64,000 bases of DNA from Margaritispora aquatica (taxonomy: Eukaryota > Ascomycota > Leotiomycetes > Helotiales > Discinellaceae), in the NCBI GenBank assembly GCA_007644065.1, contig VJWN01000002.1, positions 1,203,831 to 1,267,830 of the forward strand. Direction: 5' to 3'. The notes under the pieces were generated by a model. It ran no database searches. It was not told where the DNA came from and saw nothing but the letters and a program-made list of their open reading frames with translations. Shown piece after piece: positions 13,383 to 25,593 of the stretch; position 1 is the first letter of the stretch; every line of letters begins with the position of its first letter. The translations under genes were made by a program, and so were the position numbers.

Positions 13383-14225
13383 ATGAAGATTACAATCCTT
13401 GCGATGGTGGGCGCGTTGTTCGCCTCCACCTTTGCGCAGACATTCAATGGAGTTCCAGCTTGCGCGGTATGAGATCATGACCTCTTGCATCACACGACAT
13501 CTCTTACAGAGTATATGATGCTAACAGCTCACCTTATAGCAACCATGCGTGGCCAATTACCTTAGTGGATCTACTATTGCAGGATGTAAGATACCCACTA
13601 ACAGGACATCGAAACTGTCACCCAAGCGTGGAAGAATACTGCTGAGACGAACGATATTCTGGAAACTATCTGCGACTATGGGCTGATGCATAAGACCTTA
13701 GGCAATAGCGTCGACATCGCATGCATTTGCTCGAATTCTTCTTTCCTTAGTGGAATCGCATGCTGTCTTGCTGCTGCTTGCAGTGCCGCTGATCAAGCAG
13801 CTGCAACGAAGTTTGCAACTGATTTGTGCAAGACTAATGGTGTAACAAATCTACCAAGTAAGTAGCTGTATTCTTCTCCTGCTCGATATCATGAGGAGCT
13901 GGTGGGCCTGGCCGGTTGAGAGTGGTTGCATTCACTGCAATCGCATGCATAAGAACCTAACGATTTCGTCATTTGTATGGTGCTTAATGGAAGAGAATAG
14001 GGACTAATGATGTGTGTTCTAGCCGCGGTTTCTTGCGCTTCGACTGCCAGCTCAACCGGCTCCGCGACATCTGCAACAGTAGCCCCTGCTGCAAATACAG
14101 TCACATCATCCAGCACAGCTGCGACAACCACAGCAAAGACAGGGGCGGGACCAGCTCAAAATGCGGTTGGTATGGGAGCTGGATTTGCTGGGGGCCTAGC
14201 AGCAGCTGTGGTGGCCTTATTGTAA
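13383..14225 (+). CDS. GPI-anchored CFEM-domain protein
   Basis: A secreted cell-wall or membrane-anchored protein of 162 residues. Four exons: 13383-13466, 13540-13585, 13702-13857 and 14023-14225. A signal peptide covers residues 1-18, with likely cleavage after FAQ or nearby. The CFEM domain has Cys27, 31, 44, 51, 53, 64, 65, 70 and 86. The core spacing is canonical: GC-N-S-V-D-I-A-C-I-C, then C-x4-C-x15-C. Asp48 sits where CFEM proteins coordinate heme iron. One cysteine of the 64/65 pair is extra to the usual eight. A Ser/Thr/Ala-rich stalk follows, and then a hydrophobic tail (residues about 141-162), the usual GPI signal. Known CFEM roles are heme/iron capture, adhesion and pathogenic development. 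The second intron (116 nt) is defined by restoring Cys44; other splice choices lose it. Confidence 0.88.
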
Positions 14226-17200
14226 TAACCATATTTCAGAATACTTGGAAGGGGTCTTGTGGGGCAAGATCGATTATGACAGGAGTATTGAGATCTGGCC
14301 CGATCGCTTGGGTTTGTGTTTGTGTTTATATGAGGGTCATATCGATCGCTCTTCTTGCAAGGCAGCTGGACATCTCGGATCTTTTTCCAAATTGAAGTCG
14401 TTCCGAATTTGTATTGACTCATCCCCTGTCGATGTCATGTATCACAACTTCCAAAATGTGACCATCTGGCTCCTTCAAGCTTGATATTTGTTTTCTTCTT
14501 TCCATGTCTCCCAAACACTGTGTCGCATATATTCCTTTTCCCTTGTCCCGGGTGGTCGGGATGCTTGTGCCTATTAATTGCAGCAATAGTATCTCCTAGG
14601 GTGGCTTATGATCCCCCCAAAAGTCGGTTGAGGTGTAAACCTGGTTCGAAAAGACGTGGTATCTCCCAGTGACCTTGCAAATTTCGGAGACATGAATGGT
14701 GAGAATCGTGACTAGGGCTTCTAAACAGCTTGGGAGGGCGTCTAATTATATTCTGCTTGACCCATACAGTGTTTTGAGGCTTAAATACCGAGTCATGATT
14801 CAGCCCTGTCGTGGTGTCAAAATGTCGTTAAGAAGTACCGATGAATGTACTCAGATGACTTGCTTGTTGCCGTCTCTTTACACTCCCAGAAGCTGTCAGA
14901 AAATAATGGCTTATGGGCTGCATTGAAGCTAACTCGAGCCTCTCTCACTCAATAGGTCCTCTCAGACATTCGGTGGGAGCGCAACTGTTCATGGCTGAGA
15001 ACATCAGACGACCGAAGGTAGCTTTGACCCCACAATGCGCTTGCTCCCGCAAATCAAATTTAACGCTTTGACTTGTCGATAGACTAGGAATGCTGACGAG
15101 GATTGTATGGAGCAAGCAACTTTTACCACATTGAGAATGCGTGTTCATCAAACACATCGAAATAGGATTTGCGCGCTTCAGTCTGGAGGGTAGGTAGGTC
15201 GAAGAGCCTCAACCCAGCAATTAGCAGGACGAGAACTTGTCGCTCGTACTGCCCTAGCGGGTTAGCACCTACTGGAGCAAATATCCATCAAGGTCCTCAC
15301 CTAAAGTAAAGTGAGGTGAGCAAGCATGGTTGAAGTTGTTCTTGAAGCCATGTAACCGTTGAACCCCATTGCTAGGTGATCCAGGTTATTTATTATAGAG
15401 TGTGGTTTGACGTTCTCAAAATGGAGCTAGGCAGTTTTTAAGAAGGGTATTATCTGGTTGCTAGGGGCCAGTCAAAGAAATACAAAGCCGTGAAAGCCTT
15501 GAGATTTATGTGTCTTTGCCACTTCGTCTCAAGTCTCAAGGTCAGCGTATACGAAATGGAAGTGATAGCTTTTTTGTTACTACTCATATTAGTCAGCGGT
15601 CAGCAGCCAGAATCCACACACGGTAGCTGGCAATTGGTTCAACGAACTTTGTAGTATTTTCTCCGTACTTTGTAAAGTCCACCGAAATGTGCCAGACAAT
15701 CCCGTCACATTTGATTCACAAACCCTGGGATTCCTAAATAATCCAGAGTGGATCGTTGGGAGCTGGGAGCTGGGAGTTGGTTGGAGGTGGAGTTGAGGTG
15801 GAACTTGGGAGTGGAACTTGGAAACTGGAAACGGAGAAAGTGATGAAGATTGAGATATCGCACACCCCTGGTGGATAGACGGGAGCCGTTGCACAGACCT
15901 TTTTCCATGAGTCCAAGGCCATCACAATGGATCAATGGATGGGGGTTGATTTTTGCAGTCGCTATGACGTTTTGCTTTGGCGGGGTATCCCCTTTCTATC
16001 AGAAAAAGGGATTTGGAGGTGAAAGGTTTTGGTTTTTCTCGACGCCAAACTCGATAGTCTGGAGAAATAAACCTGAATATGGCATGTCTTCCACCCATCT
16101 ACGCCCGTATATAGTAAGTAGGTAAGTGAAGTTCGGTGAAGTCGGCCATATCATATGGATAAAGACCGAGATGCACAAGTGCCTAGCCGTATGTGCATGG
16201 ACAGACCAATGGCCCGCTCGGACTTTCTTAAGAAAGCCGTTATATCGACTAGCGGTAGACTCAAAGTCGTAGCAGCAGCAAAGGCAAGGCAGCGCTTCCT
16301 GGTCTGAAGCGCTTACTTGACCTGAAAAATGGAGGGTGATCAGGCATTTTCTAAAATAGCGACTGGACGCTTGAACTCTTCTGTCAAGGCTCTCGCAAAG
16401 AAGTCACAGTCCCATCCTCGCAATCATCAAATTGCTTGTTGAAGCGGTGGAAGTGCGTTAGGCATAGCGGCTTAAATTCATCTAAATCCTCAATGCATAT
16501 TCAAGGCGGATGAAGCAAGAGGATGTGATATGATCGAGCTCGTCAAAGAACCCAAGGATCCTGCAAACAAGCACAGTACAGGCGATTGCTCAACGGAATG
16601 GGGCATGGATTCGTAATAACAATTTATCTGACTCTTGTTTTGCAGAGAGAGTCGTCAGCAAGAATCCGTGTGTGAAAGGATTGTAAGACTAGCCCCAAGG
16701 AACGGTGAGAATGTGCAAGTACTTCATTCGGTCTAGTGAGACAGATTCTTGATGGAACCGAGGTGTCTACCGAGATCTGTAGCACCCAGTTTGCCATCAG
16801 CATTCGATCCTGCATGTAGTCTCCGGCATCGAAAGGATTCTGATGCTTGCTGGCTTGCTTGCTGGCTTTAGATCTTTACTACTAATCTAAATAGTAATAA
16901 TATTTTAATAGTGAAATTATCGAAGGCCGTACTGCTTACTGCCTCCTGATACGCTACTAGGTTAGCGTTTACAAAACCACGTTTGTACAAGCACCAGGCT
17001 GCGAACCAACCACGCCGTCGAACCGATCAGTCTTTTCTCACTTTTTCGAAGTTGACGTTTCTCGTCTCGCTCGGACCTTTTCGCACCACTTTGCTTTGCC
17101 TTTTTGGCCACATTTTTGACACCATGTCACGGACTCTCGAACATCACGGTCGCGGTCATCACTTTTTTGTCCGCCCTTTGTCTCCTCCAATTAATCATGG

Positions 17201-18044
17201 TTGTCTGCGCCTTTGCCTTCTTCTGCAATATCCGCTAACGTTCCTCAGTAAGGCGACGCTAGGGCAGCTACGAGCTATGCACTTGTATAGGATGGCTTTG
17301 GCAATATCTACTCTACTTGCATATACGCTCAGTCGCTAGATGACTGCCCCTTAACCCCATGTCCTCTCGTTATTTTCCTTAGCCACTGGCTACGACATTC
17401 TTCGCTTAGCGAAATGTATATTCAGCATGGGGGAATACAAGGATATGATGCCGGAATGGCACTTGGGAGGGATGAAGAAATCGATGGGCATGGGTTTAGC
17501 ATGGGTTTAGCATGGGTGCTGGTAGGGTTGTTTTCAAAAATCTGAATCACCATATTCCGAGCACTCGATGGTGGATCTTCCTCGCAGCTTGACTTGTTCG
17601 TTTCGAACTTTCGATCACACTTCTGACCAGCTTGATACCCGCTCCGAGCTATCCAAGCCTCCTGCCAGCCTGCCCGACCACAAAGGTCGATATGCCGCCG
17701 TCGAGCTCTTGTTACGGGCAACTTGGCGGCCATAGCTCAAGAAAAATGTCCTCCTATTCACATAAGTAATTTGTCCCGGCCCTCCCCAGAGATTTATTGT
17801 CTCCCCGAACATCCTCCTCCACCAATTTGCTTTTAATACACTTCGCCAGGGGATTGCCGGCGGCTTGAAGCCCAGCTCAACAACACACTCTTCAGCTCAA
17901 AATCCTTCATCTATATATTCAAGGCATGCAGCACGGCAAGAACCATCACCCACCTTCACCAACACTCTTCTCAGCTTCCTCAAACACACAAGTCTGACCG
18001 GTTCATACTCATCCATCCCCACATTACATCCCACATCCTGTCTG
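14226..18044. other. Gene-poor intergenic stretch with small tandem motifs
   Basis: No gene is supported here. There are minor direct repeats: GCTGGCTTGCTT-type units at about 16848-16868, and two and a half copies of CATGGGTTTAG at about 17489-17517. A purine-rich GGTGGAGTTGAGGTGGAACTT stretch lies near 15783. Open frames of 60-118 codons lack recognisable motifs and good splice partners. The last 150 bases are the probable leader of the small gene at 18153. Confidence 0.45.
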
Positions 18045-18099
18045 GTAAGTCAACTGTCACTTTGTCTTGTACTATGAACAAGCACTGACTGTTTCACAG
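18045..18099 (+). other. 5'-UTR intron of the small Cys-protein gene
   Basis: This is a 55-nt segment with donor GTAAGT, branch site CTGAC and acceptor CACAG. It ends 53 nt before the ATG at 18153. It suggests a transcribed leader rather than a chance ORF. Confidence 0.6.
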
Positions 18100-18152
18100 C
18101 ACATTCACCTTCACCTCACCACACCACAAAAACATCCATCGCAACCACCAAA

Positions 18153-18317
18153 ATGTGCGAATACACCAAGAACTACTACATCTATACCTCCTGTATTGAT
18201 CCAGGAGCGCACTTTTTCGGTACATCAATGGATGGAAAGCGAGAGCAAAGATGTACGATGGGTCCACACGAGCGATATATTGTTGTCCCAGGTCAATGTC
18301 CACTGTGTCGGTCTTGA
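18153..18317 (+). CDS. 54-residue Cys-containing small protein, function unknown
   Basis: A compact single-exon frame starting MCEYTKNYYIYTSC and ending GQCPLCRS. Cysteines are at 2, 14, 34, 49 and 52. The tail carries GPHERYIVVPGQCPLC, with a C-x2-C knuckle. There is no signal peptide and no membrane segment. It resembles small conserved ascomycete proteins I have seen that share the MCxYTKNYYIY start and CPLC end; no function is known to me. Expression is supported by a clean leader intron directly upstream (18045-18099, GTAAGT to CACAG with a CTGAC branch site) and by an A-rich context before the ATG. The knuckles could bind zinc, but that is inference. Confidence 0.7.
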   Translation: MCEYTKNYYIYTSCIDPGAHFFGTSMDGKREQRCTMGPHERYIVVPGQCPLCRS

Positions 18318-20815
18318 CAAGTACCCCGCCAAAACACAAACAAAAAAAATACTCCCCACCCCTTCACGTCAATCCAACCTCTCACAACTACCACTCCCTC
18401 ACCAGCTACGATAACAACTGGACGGACTCCATTTTGGAGCTCAAAAATATGAACGATATGGTGGACATCTCTGTTACTCTTCATTTCGGCCATGCATGAA
18501 TTATGCGTGTTGCTAGCAGGGCGTTCGGGATGGAATATTTGGAGTTATTTGGGAATGTCACCGTTAGAGACCATTCTTCTGTTGTACAATATTTTTACTC
18601 GGGGTTGCTTTTTTCGCGTAAAGATGGAGCTGGATCTCGGGATCATATGTTTTATGTCTTGTCAGAGCAATACAGCGGGCGAATCATTTTGGCCTCAGAG
18701 CAGGCAAGCAAGTGTGGCGAAGGAAAAGTCTGGGAAAACATGTTTATATTTTATAAGGCAGAGCATTATGATGCTAGACATTGTTGTCTACCTGGGAGGG
18801 AGTTGAGGCACAGAACTGGTGAAGCTTTTCCGGTTTGAGAAAGGCGCAGAATTGTATAAATGAAAGATTTGTCAAACTTCACATTTTGATTCTCCTTGTG
18901 TTCCGTAGCTGGTGGTGTGAGCAGAATATTGAAGTCAAAACGCCGATTCCCTTGAGCCAACATTGGCGTTTTCATCTGCCGAGGGAAAACCAAAAAGTTA
19001 CGTCCGTACTGTGCAAGCACTGCCTGCCGATTGTCGTGAAGGTTGCATATATCAGACTTTTACATATACCTCCATTTTTGTTCTTTCGCCAGTAACTGCC
19101 GTCTTTGAGACAGCGGTAGAGAACCCTCGTGCCGGTACTCAGCCGAGTACTTATCCTCACTCAGCTCACCCGGCATGACAATCACGCGATTCTCGATCAA
19201 AATGCAGAAGAACAAACTTCACCCTGCACATATCGAGAGCTAGAACCGGATGATATTGCTTTGCCTTACAACCACGGCATGAAGTTCGTCGTCCGGATGA
19301 ACCTCCACCAAACTCTGTAATCTTCTGTGAGGGTGGTCCTCTGAAGCGAGTGCTCCAACCTACTGAGGTTGAATGGATGAAGCGAGCCTAAATCTTCCTG
19401 ATTGGGAAGAAGCTGATGATGATGACGGATGACTATTTGATGACTGCGAAGACGCGCCACCTGTGAGTGAGACAGGCAAATCGGTGGCTGAACCCTGGTT
19501 TCTCAAAACTAGAGACACTGCAGATCTAGGTCTCGTATATTTAGCGATCAGAAAATAAGATGGTTTCGCTCAGACGAACAGCCATCGTAGCGCCTGTCTC
19601 TTAGGTTATTTGGCAGCAAGTCTCAGCCGGCAAGTCGCTTTCAATATCATAGCGAGCGCTTGTGCAGCAAACTCACCGAAACATAGGTAGCACCAGTTTT
19701 ATTATTTGAGAAAGCAAACAAGCAAACCACTCAAATGATTGAGACTGACTTTAAGCATGCAACAGTTTTGTGACAATGCTACCAAGTGCTCCACGTACCT
19801 ACATGAGCAATAAGTTACGATTATATTTCTGGTTCCCTGCAAAGGAAACATATCGTTAGATATCTGGTGGCTCGTGTAACTTTCGATGCTCGATTCAATG
19901 GCTCTGTTTGGTGATAGGTCAGTTATCGCTTTTCAGCTAGGACTCAGCGTCAATGAAATCGATATCTGGCCAAACACTGTATTCAGCCATTCCGCTGCTC
20001 ATCCTTGCCTTAACCTTGATGATCACATTTATGAAGCAGTCCGGCCGTGTCACTCTCATTCCAGATGGAGGCAATGCTTATTGTGAGAAACCACTCCAGA
20101 ACCCAAAACAAATACCTGAAGCTAACGATATAAAATCTAGATTTCCAGTGTTGGAACCGTTGTCACCATGCACGGACGTGGTTGTTGAATGGCTCGTGGC
20201 CAGAGCTCAGAGTCTATTCCGGGCCTTTCCACACGCCTTTACCGTCATCGTACGTTCAGTTTATTTTGCCTGCAATGGCTTCAGAGCATAGGACGGCAGT
20301 TACCTGGTCATAAAACAAGAGGTAAAGTGGAAAGTTGCTCATTATCGAGATAGACGCTAGTTCTTGCGGCTCTTAGCAATTCCAATCGACAAGAACTACA
20401 TTTCAGGTACAAGGCACTGCTTTTTCCAACTTAGCAACGCCATGGCTAGTGATTGCTTCTTGACTTCTGTATATCTAATGGGTTGCATGTAAGATTACAT
20501 TATGTTGGTGATAATCAAGAAATATTTCTAAAGACTCGAAGATAACCAAAGAAATCTCCTAAGGGGGTGATGTAAGAATGTTGTGGTCGAGTTGTCCAGG
20601 AAACAACATGAACCAATCAAATGTAGGTTTCTTACACCTTAGAACAAACGATTCTTTGGTTGTTTCACCTTCAAGCAAGTAGAACGTTGCATTCACAGTA
20701 CCAGGCTCTTTATAATCTCGCGAGAGACATTCTACTGTCAAACATTGGATTTTTGGACCCTGGGAGAGATGATTATATCAATCTTGAGCTTCCACTTTTA
20801 TCCAATCAAATCCAA
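18318..20815. other. No gene recognised
   Basis: This is the 3' flank of the small gene and the approach to the tRNA. Open frames up to 112 codons occur, but they carry no motifs and break without plausible introns. Confidence 0.45.
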
Positions 20816-20937
20816 GGACAGATGGCCGAGTGGTTATGGCGTGTGACTCAAGAATTGAATCTCTTCATTCTTACAGATTTAAGATCTGGTGTATTCTCAT
20901 AGGGCAACCTGCAGGGGTTCGAATCCCCTTCTGTTCA
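20816..20937 (+). tRNA. tRNA-Leu(CAA), intron-containing
   Basis: The acceptor stem GGACAGA pairs with TCTGTTC (one G-U), followed by discriminator A. The D arm is GCC...GGC with the A-box GGCCGAGTGG. The T arm is AGGGG/CCCCT around TTCGAAT, giving the B-box GGTTCGAATCC. The anticodon stem TGTGA pairs with TCATA once a 43-nt intron (20853-20895) after position 37 is removed. The anticodon CAA is at 20849-20851. The 11-nt variable region fits a class II tRNA. Introns at this site are usual for eukaryotic tRNA-Leu(CAA). A gene-free zone surrounds it. Confidence 0.93.
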
Positions 20938-23900
20938 ACTTGTTATAAACTTTTTTTTCTTGGTCAATCTTATCATTCATTGTCCAGTGTGCTACCTGTC
21001 TTTCGGGCAAAGCCTTGATAAACGAATCCGGTTTAAGGTAGGTTGGCTATTTTGCATCGGATGCATCTTCATCTGTATTTACTCCTTGTCTTTATTTAAG
21101 TTTAAGCTTTTACATAAGACCGATTCTTTTCATCACTAGTTCTAACAACAGCGACCGACAGTTTCGGCGAATCCAAGACTCAGGGTGTTTATTCACAACC
21201 GATAGACTTTGGTTTGGTTGATAGTCCACTTTCAAACTAATTACCGAGAATAGTAAGCATGAAGCTTGCCGTGAGTTGGTTTAGTGTCAAATCTGCACAT
21301 GGATTCCCGAGTAAACTGCATGGTTCGTTTTCTGATCTCCACGCCGAGGTTTATTTGAGTTGGGTCATAGCAAGCTCTAAAGCAAGCCTGATCAGATTTC
21401 AATACAAGTCCGAAATCTTGTTTTTGAGAATTGATGTTTTTAGGTTTGAGCTATTACCAATATCATCCTAGTATTTTGAGGAGTTATAATCATCAGTCAC
21501 ATTCACGCCGATTGACACATCTCGAAGCGAGGCATAAAATTGTTCTGACTGTTTTTTCAGCATATTAATTCTACAAAAGTAGTAATATGAAAAGACATAC
21601 TCTCTTCGGAACTTTTGTATGATGTTTCCCCCGAACTTGGGAAGTCAATCCGAGGCTAAATTCTCCGAATTCACTCCTTGGCACCACTACGCAAGAAGGG
21701 TCCACACTAGCTGCTGTGCGTTTGCATCAGATCTTGAGAAACCATGCAAGCTCTTTCCGAAGCGTTTCCTACCACATGGTTACCATGTCTCTCAGTAATT
21801 ACTAAGATTAAGCATGAGCAGCCACGATAACAAATCTGGGGACATTCTAGCCCTCTGACCATCTTCAACCTCCTGCACAATGCCTTGATTAGCAGTCTTT
21901 GCTATATCTCCAAGCGTATTGCGCTGAAGGGCTCAACCTCAAGTTCCTTTGGAAGTGTGCATCCGTCGCTCGTGCATCACTAAATCTTGCTTGCATCTAG
22001 CTGCGGCCAGATCTCAACCTTTGAGATATGACCTTCCCTCCTAAGCATTCGACGTCCCGAGTCTATATGCAAGATCCAGCTGTTTCACACACAACGAGAA
22101 CGCTCAGGCGAGATCGATCGTCTTTGCATGAACTTCTGCATGATCAGAGATCGAGCGGTCAAGAAGCTGAAACGAACCAGCCCAAGCCAGCTTAAGCCGG
22201 CCTTCGAAAAGACTTATAGAACAATCACGAGACCGCCTTGGGAATTCGCAGCTTGCAGCAAAGCACAGACTAGCTCAGGACTTTGTCTGGAGACTACCTC
22301 TTCGCGGTTCTTGTCAGCCAGTTGTTCGTTGAGAGTTGAAAAGCACCCCTCTGTGACATGCTTGCGGAGCGGCTAAGCTCTTGGGTGCATTAGAGAACTT
22401 CGGTGTCTGTAAAACCCTCTCTCAACATTTCTTAATTAACAAGAAATTTTTTGCCCTTCAACCAGACTGCCCACCTAAGGCAAGCTTGTCTTTCTCCAAC
22501 ACTTAACGTGCTCGACTGAACTCTAATGAGCTGCTAGGTCATTGTACGGAGATTCCTCCACACGTTGAACTTTACAACAGACCAGCAATCACAGGGATTG
22601 CCCCCTCAGAACAATACTCGAGAACCGAGCTCCATTGTAGGTTTCCAGTGGACCGACTATCCTGCCAAGCTACTGTGAAATTGACGAGGAGGCCATGAAA
22701 GGCCGAATTGACTTTGTCGATAAGCGTGAAAGTATGTTGTGGTCATTGCATCGGGGTCGAGTCAACGAAGAAGGCAGAGGCCACATACGAGTATGAAGTG
22801 TGCTTGCTGTCACCACGCGCTTTGAGTGTCAGTCCGAGATTCACCTTCTGGATGGTATAGCACAAGAGGCTTACGGATTCTATCCCGTCCACCTCTTCTA
22901 GCGGTCAAGAGTGAGCAGTTGTGTCTTGAGATTTTGAATATAGCATATAACCCGGAAGACTTTTATTCAATTACAGTAGCATTTACTTCGCTGAAGCTCA
23001 GGTGAGTTGAGTTTATGGGGTATCATGTTCTCGCTTGTCAATCAACAGAGCAGAATCTTATTTCTTCACAACCGAATCTTTATCCACGCTCAAAATAGAT
23101 CAGCTCAGGCTCATTCAGGCCCTAACTGATAGCCTGGGGCAATACTCAGCCGTTTTCATCGGACATGTCCTGACGTCTTATGAAGGGGGGTTACATTCGG
23201 AATGTATCAAACCCCTCAGGCGTTCGCTTAAGCATGAGTATAACTTCACCCCGAAGGCATCCGACGGTTTTGTTTGCTTTTTCTCTTGGCAGTTTGAGAA
23301 CTTTGGAGAGGTACGAGGGAATCTGCTGAAGAAGTGTCTTTACTGAAGCTCACCTGCAATTCAATGTAAGCGCGGCATCCCAAGTGCGCAACGTCTCGCT
23401 TAATTGTGGAGGATCTCACCCTTGGCCCCCCACGCACCTGATCCTGGACGACCTCATTCTGGGGAGGGATGAACTTGCTTTCCGCGGAGTCTTCCACATC
23501 AACCCACGCTCTGGACCAAGTTGGTACTGCATAACCATAAAATCTCAAAAGGACCGTGGAATGGCTATGTACATCTACCGCTTCTATCAATAACTCCCGA
23601 GCTTGATATTGAATTCTCAAAAAAAGATGATGATGCCCCCATTTATGGCGCATCAACAACCGTTGTTTGTACATTGAGGCGTCCCTTTCGACCCCAACAA
23701 TCAGGGCATTTGAATCAGGCTTTTTTCTGTGTATCTCTCCTGCGTCAGTTCGTTGGGTTCGTGGAAATGGTCGTATGCTTTTGATACTTGCTTCCCCTGT
23801 TCCCCACTCGCTAGTAACGGTACGACCCTGGGATACAGCATATCACTTGTTAAACTCCGCTGTAACTTTCTTTCCTTTTCCTCCCCACCATCCAGAAAGA

Positions 23901-24253
23901 GCGCTCAGGCCCAATAATCCCTCTGTCGTTCAGCATTCCATCAAGATAAGGCCCCTGGGAGCTGTAGCATGCGTATTTCTTTTCCGGTTATTTTGTCGAT
24001 AGATAAGCGTATTTCGAGCTTCGAGTCCCCCTTCCTGCGATCCTCACCCACTGGAAAGGGAATCATGATACAGCTCCTTCTTTGCTTTACCTGGGAGAGG
24101 GGCAGTCTCAAGATAAGGGAGCACGAGCATTCAATTTCCCCGGGCGTGCTTATAACTATGGAACCATGGTCAAATACATGAAGGTCTCGCACTTCATAGA
24201 CAGTCAAGCTTTTTATTACCAGTGTCTGTGCGAAAGTTTTTGAAGACATCATT
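20938..24253. other. Gene-poor stretch between tRNA-Leu and the GPCR gene
   Basis: About 3.3 kb with no supportable gene. A T-tract directly after the tRNA (TTTTTTTT near 20950) is the likely Pol III terminator. Frames of 60-142 codons on both strands show no domain. A decayed mobile element cannot be excluded, but no terminal repeat or transposase motif was seen. Confidence 0.45.
20950..20958 (+). terminator. Pol III T-tract terminator of tRNA-Leu
   Basis: A run of eight T residues lies about 13 bases after the tRNA 3' end on the sense strand, the usual RNA polymerase III stop signal. Confidence 0.75.
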
Positions 24254-25593
24254 ATGGGTGTTCTATCAGCGCCGTCGAGTCCGACTGAGATTCATACGCT
24301 CAGCACTGTTATTGTGATTGTGTCAGTGCTTTCGACGTTAGGCGCAGGATGGATCATCATGAGCTTCTTGGTGAGCTTCAGTCTAACAAGTCTGATAGCT
24401 TGACACTGATATGTGATAGTTATTCAAGGAACTAAGAACATTCCGCCATCAGTTGATCCTGTAAGTCATACTTGAGTGCTTGGTAAGGCAGACATGCTCA
24501 TATTTTGAATAGTGGTCTTGCAATATCAGATTTCTGGATGGCAGTGAACTTCTTGAGCTCATCAGCCATCAATCTGACACCCGGTCACAATATCGGCGAT
24601 GCGAATGAGAAAGGATTCTGCAGCTTCAATGGGTTCATGATACAGGTCTTCGTGGTTCAAAGTAAGTCTCCTACTCGCTTAACTACATCTGTCCCCAAGG
24701 AACGTGCTAATTATATATAGCCGACTACTGGGTTCTGTTAATCGCAGTCTGTACCTACCTCATCCTAGCAAACCACAAACATCAATCAACCTGGATCCAA
24801 GACCACCGTTCTATAATCTGGATTCTGCCTTGGTTGCTCTCTATCCTCTGGGCTGCGATCGGGCTTGCTGTCGTCGGCTACGGCAACATCGGCGCATGGT
24901 GCTGGTTCACCAGCGACCGTATCAGACTCCTCGTCAACTTCATCCCAAGATGGCTTATCATCCTCGCCATTCTCGGCTTGTACATGCGTTTATATTTCAT
25001 TATCCACAAGGCACACACGAGGTTCATGTCGTTTGATGAGGATGCCACCGGAAGTCTGCAGATGAGTTCTGGGAATGGAAGGAGGACGCCTGCGAACGTC
25101 TCGGCGAAGGGGTCCAAGAATGCATCGCTGCATAATACAGATTCGAATCCAAGTGACTGTGAGGCGCCACCAGTGATGCCCACACATGCGAGGATTGGGA
25201 GAGCGTCACCACATCTGAAGAGGGTAGGTTCATTCATTGCTCAACACATAGAGTCTTCGTGTGAACTCTCGTTAACTGTCAACAGATCTCATATCAAATG
25301 ATGACATATCCACTCGTTTATATGCTCATCTGGACGATCCCTACTACCATCCGCATCTATCAGGCCACCACCAACCATAGTGCGCCCTTTGGCATCGCAA
25401 CCGTCGACAAGGTAAATAACTCTCCAACTCTTAACATCATCCAACCCTTCACCCAAAGACTCTACTAACATTATCCCTCCAGGCTTGCATAGTAATTCAA
25501 GGCCTTGCAGACGCAATTGTATACGGTCTCAATGAACGCACATGGGCCGTATGGCGAGACTTCCTCATGGGACGACGCATTGAAAAGGCCTGA
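24254..25593 (+). CDS. cAMP-receptor-like seven-transmembrane GPCR
   Basis: A plasma-membrane receptor of 348 residues. Six exons: 24254-24370, 24420-24460, 24513-24661, 24721-25223, 25286-25411 and 25483-25593. Seven hydrophobic helices lie at about 16-39, 53-75, 95-120, 128-150, 165-187, 273-297 and 313-333. Between helices 2 and 3 is GFCSFNGFMIQ, and before helix 5 GAWCWFTSDR; these cysteines are the expected extracellular disulfide pair of the Dictyostelium cAR-like fungal class (the GprH / Neurospora GPR-1 type). The third cytoplasmic loop (188-269) is long, Ser-rich and basic near its end, a plausible G-protein contact. The short tail NERTWAVWRDFLMGRR is basic. The ligand is unknown; fungal members are linked to nutrient sensing and cAMP signalling. 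A Git3-like assignment is the main alternative. Confidence 0.85.

Noticed and set aside
23246..23674. 142-codon minus-strand frame
   Set aside because: No domain, no plausible introns, and weak codon pattern; treated as chance.
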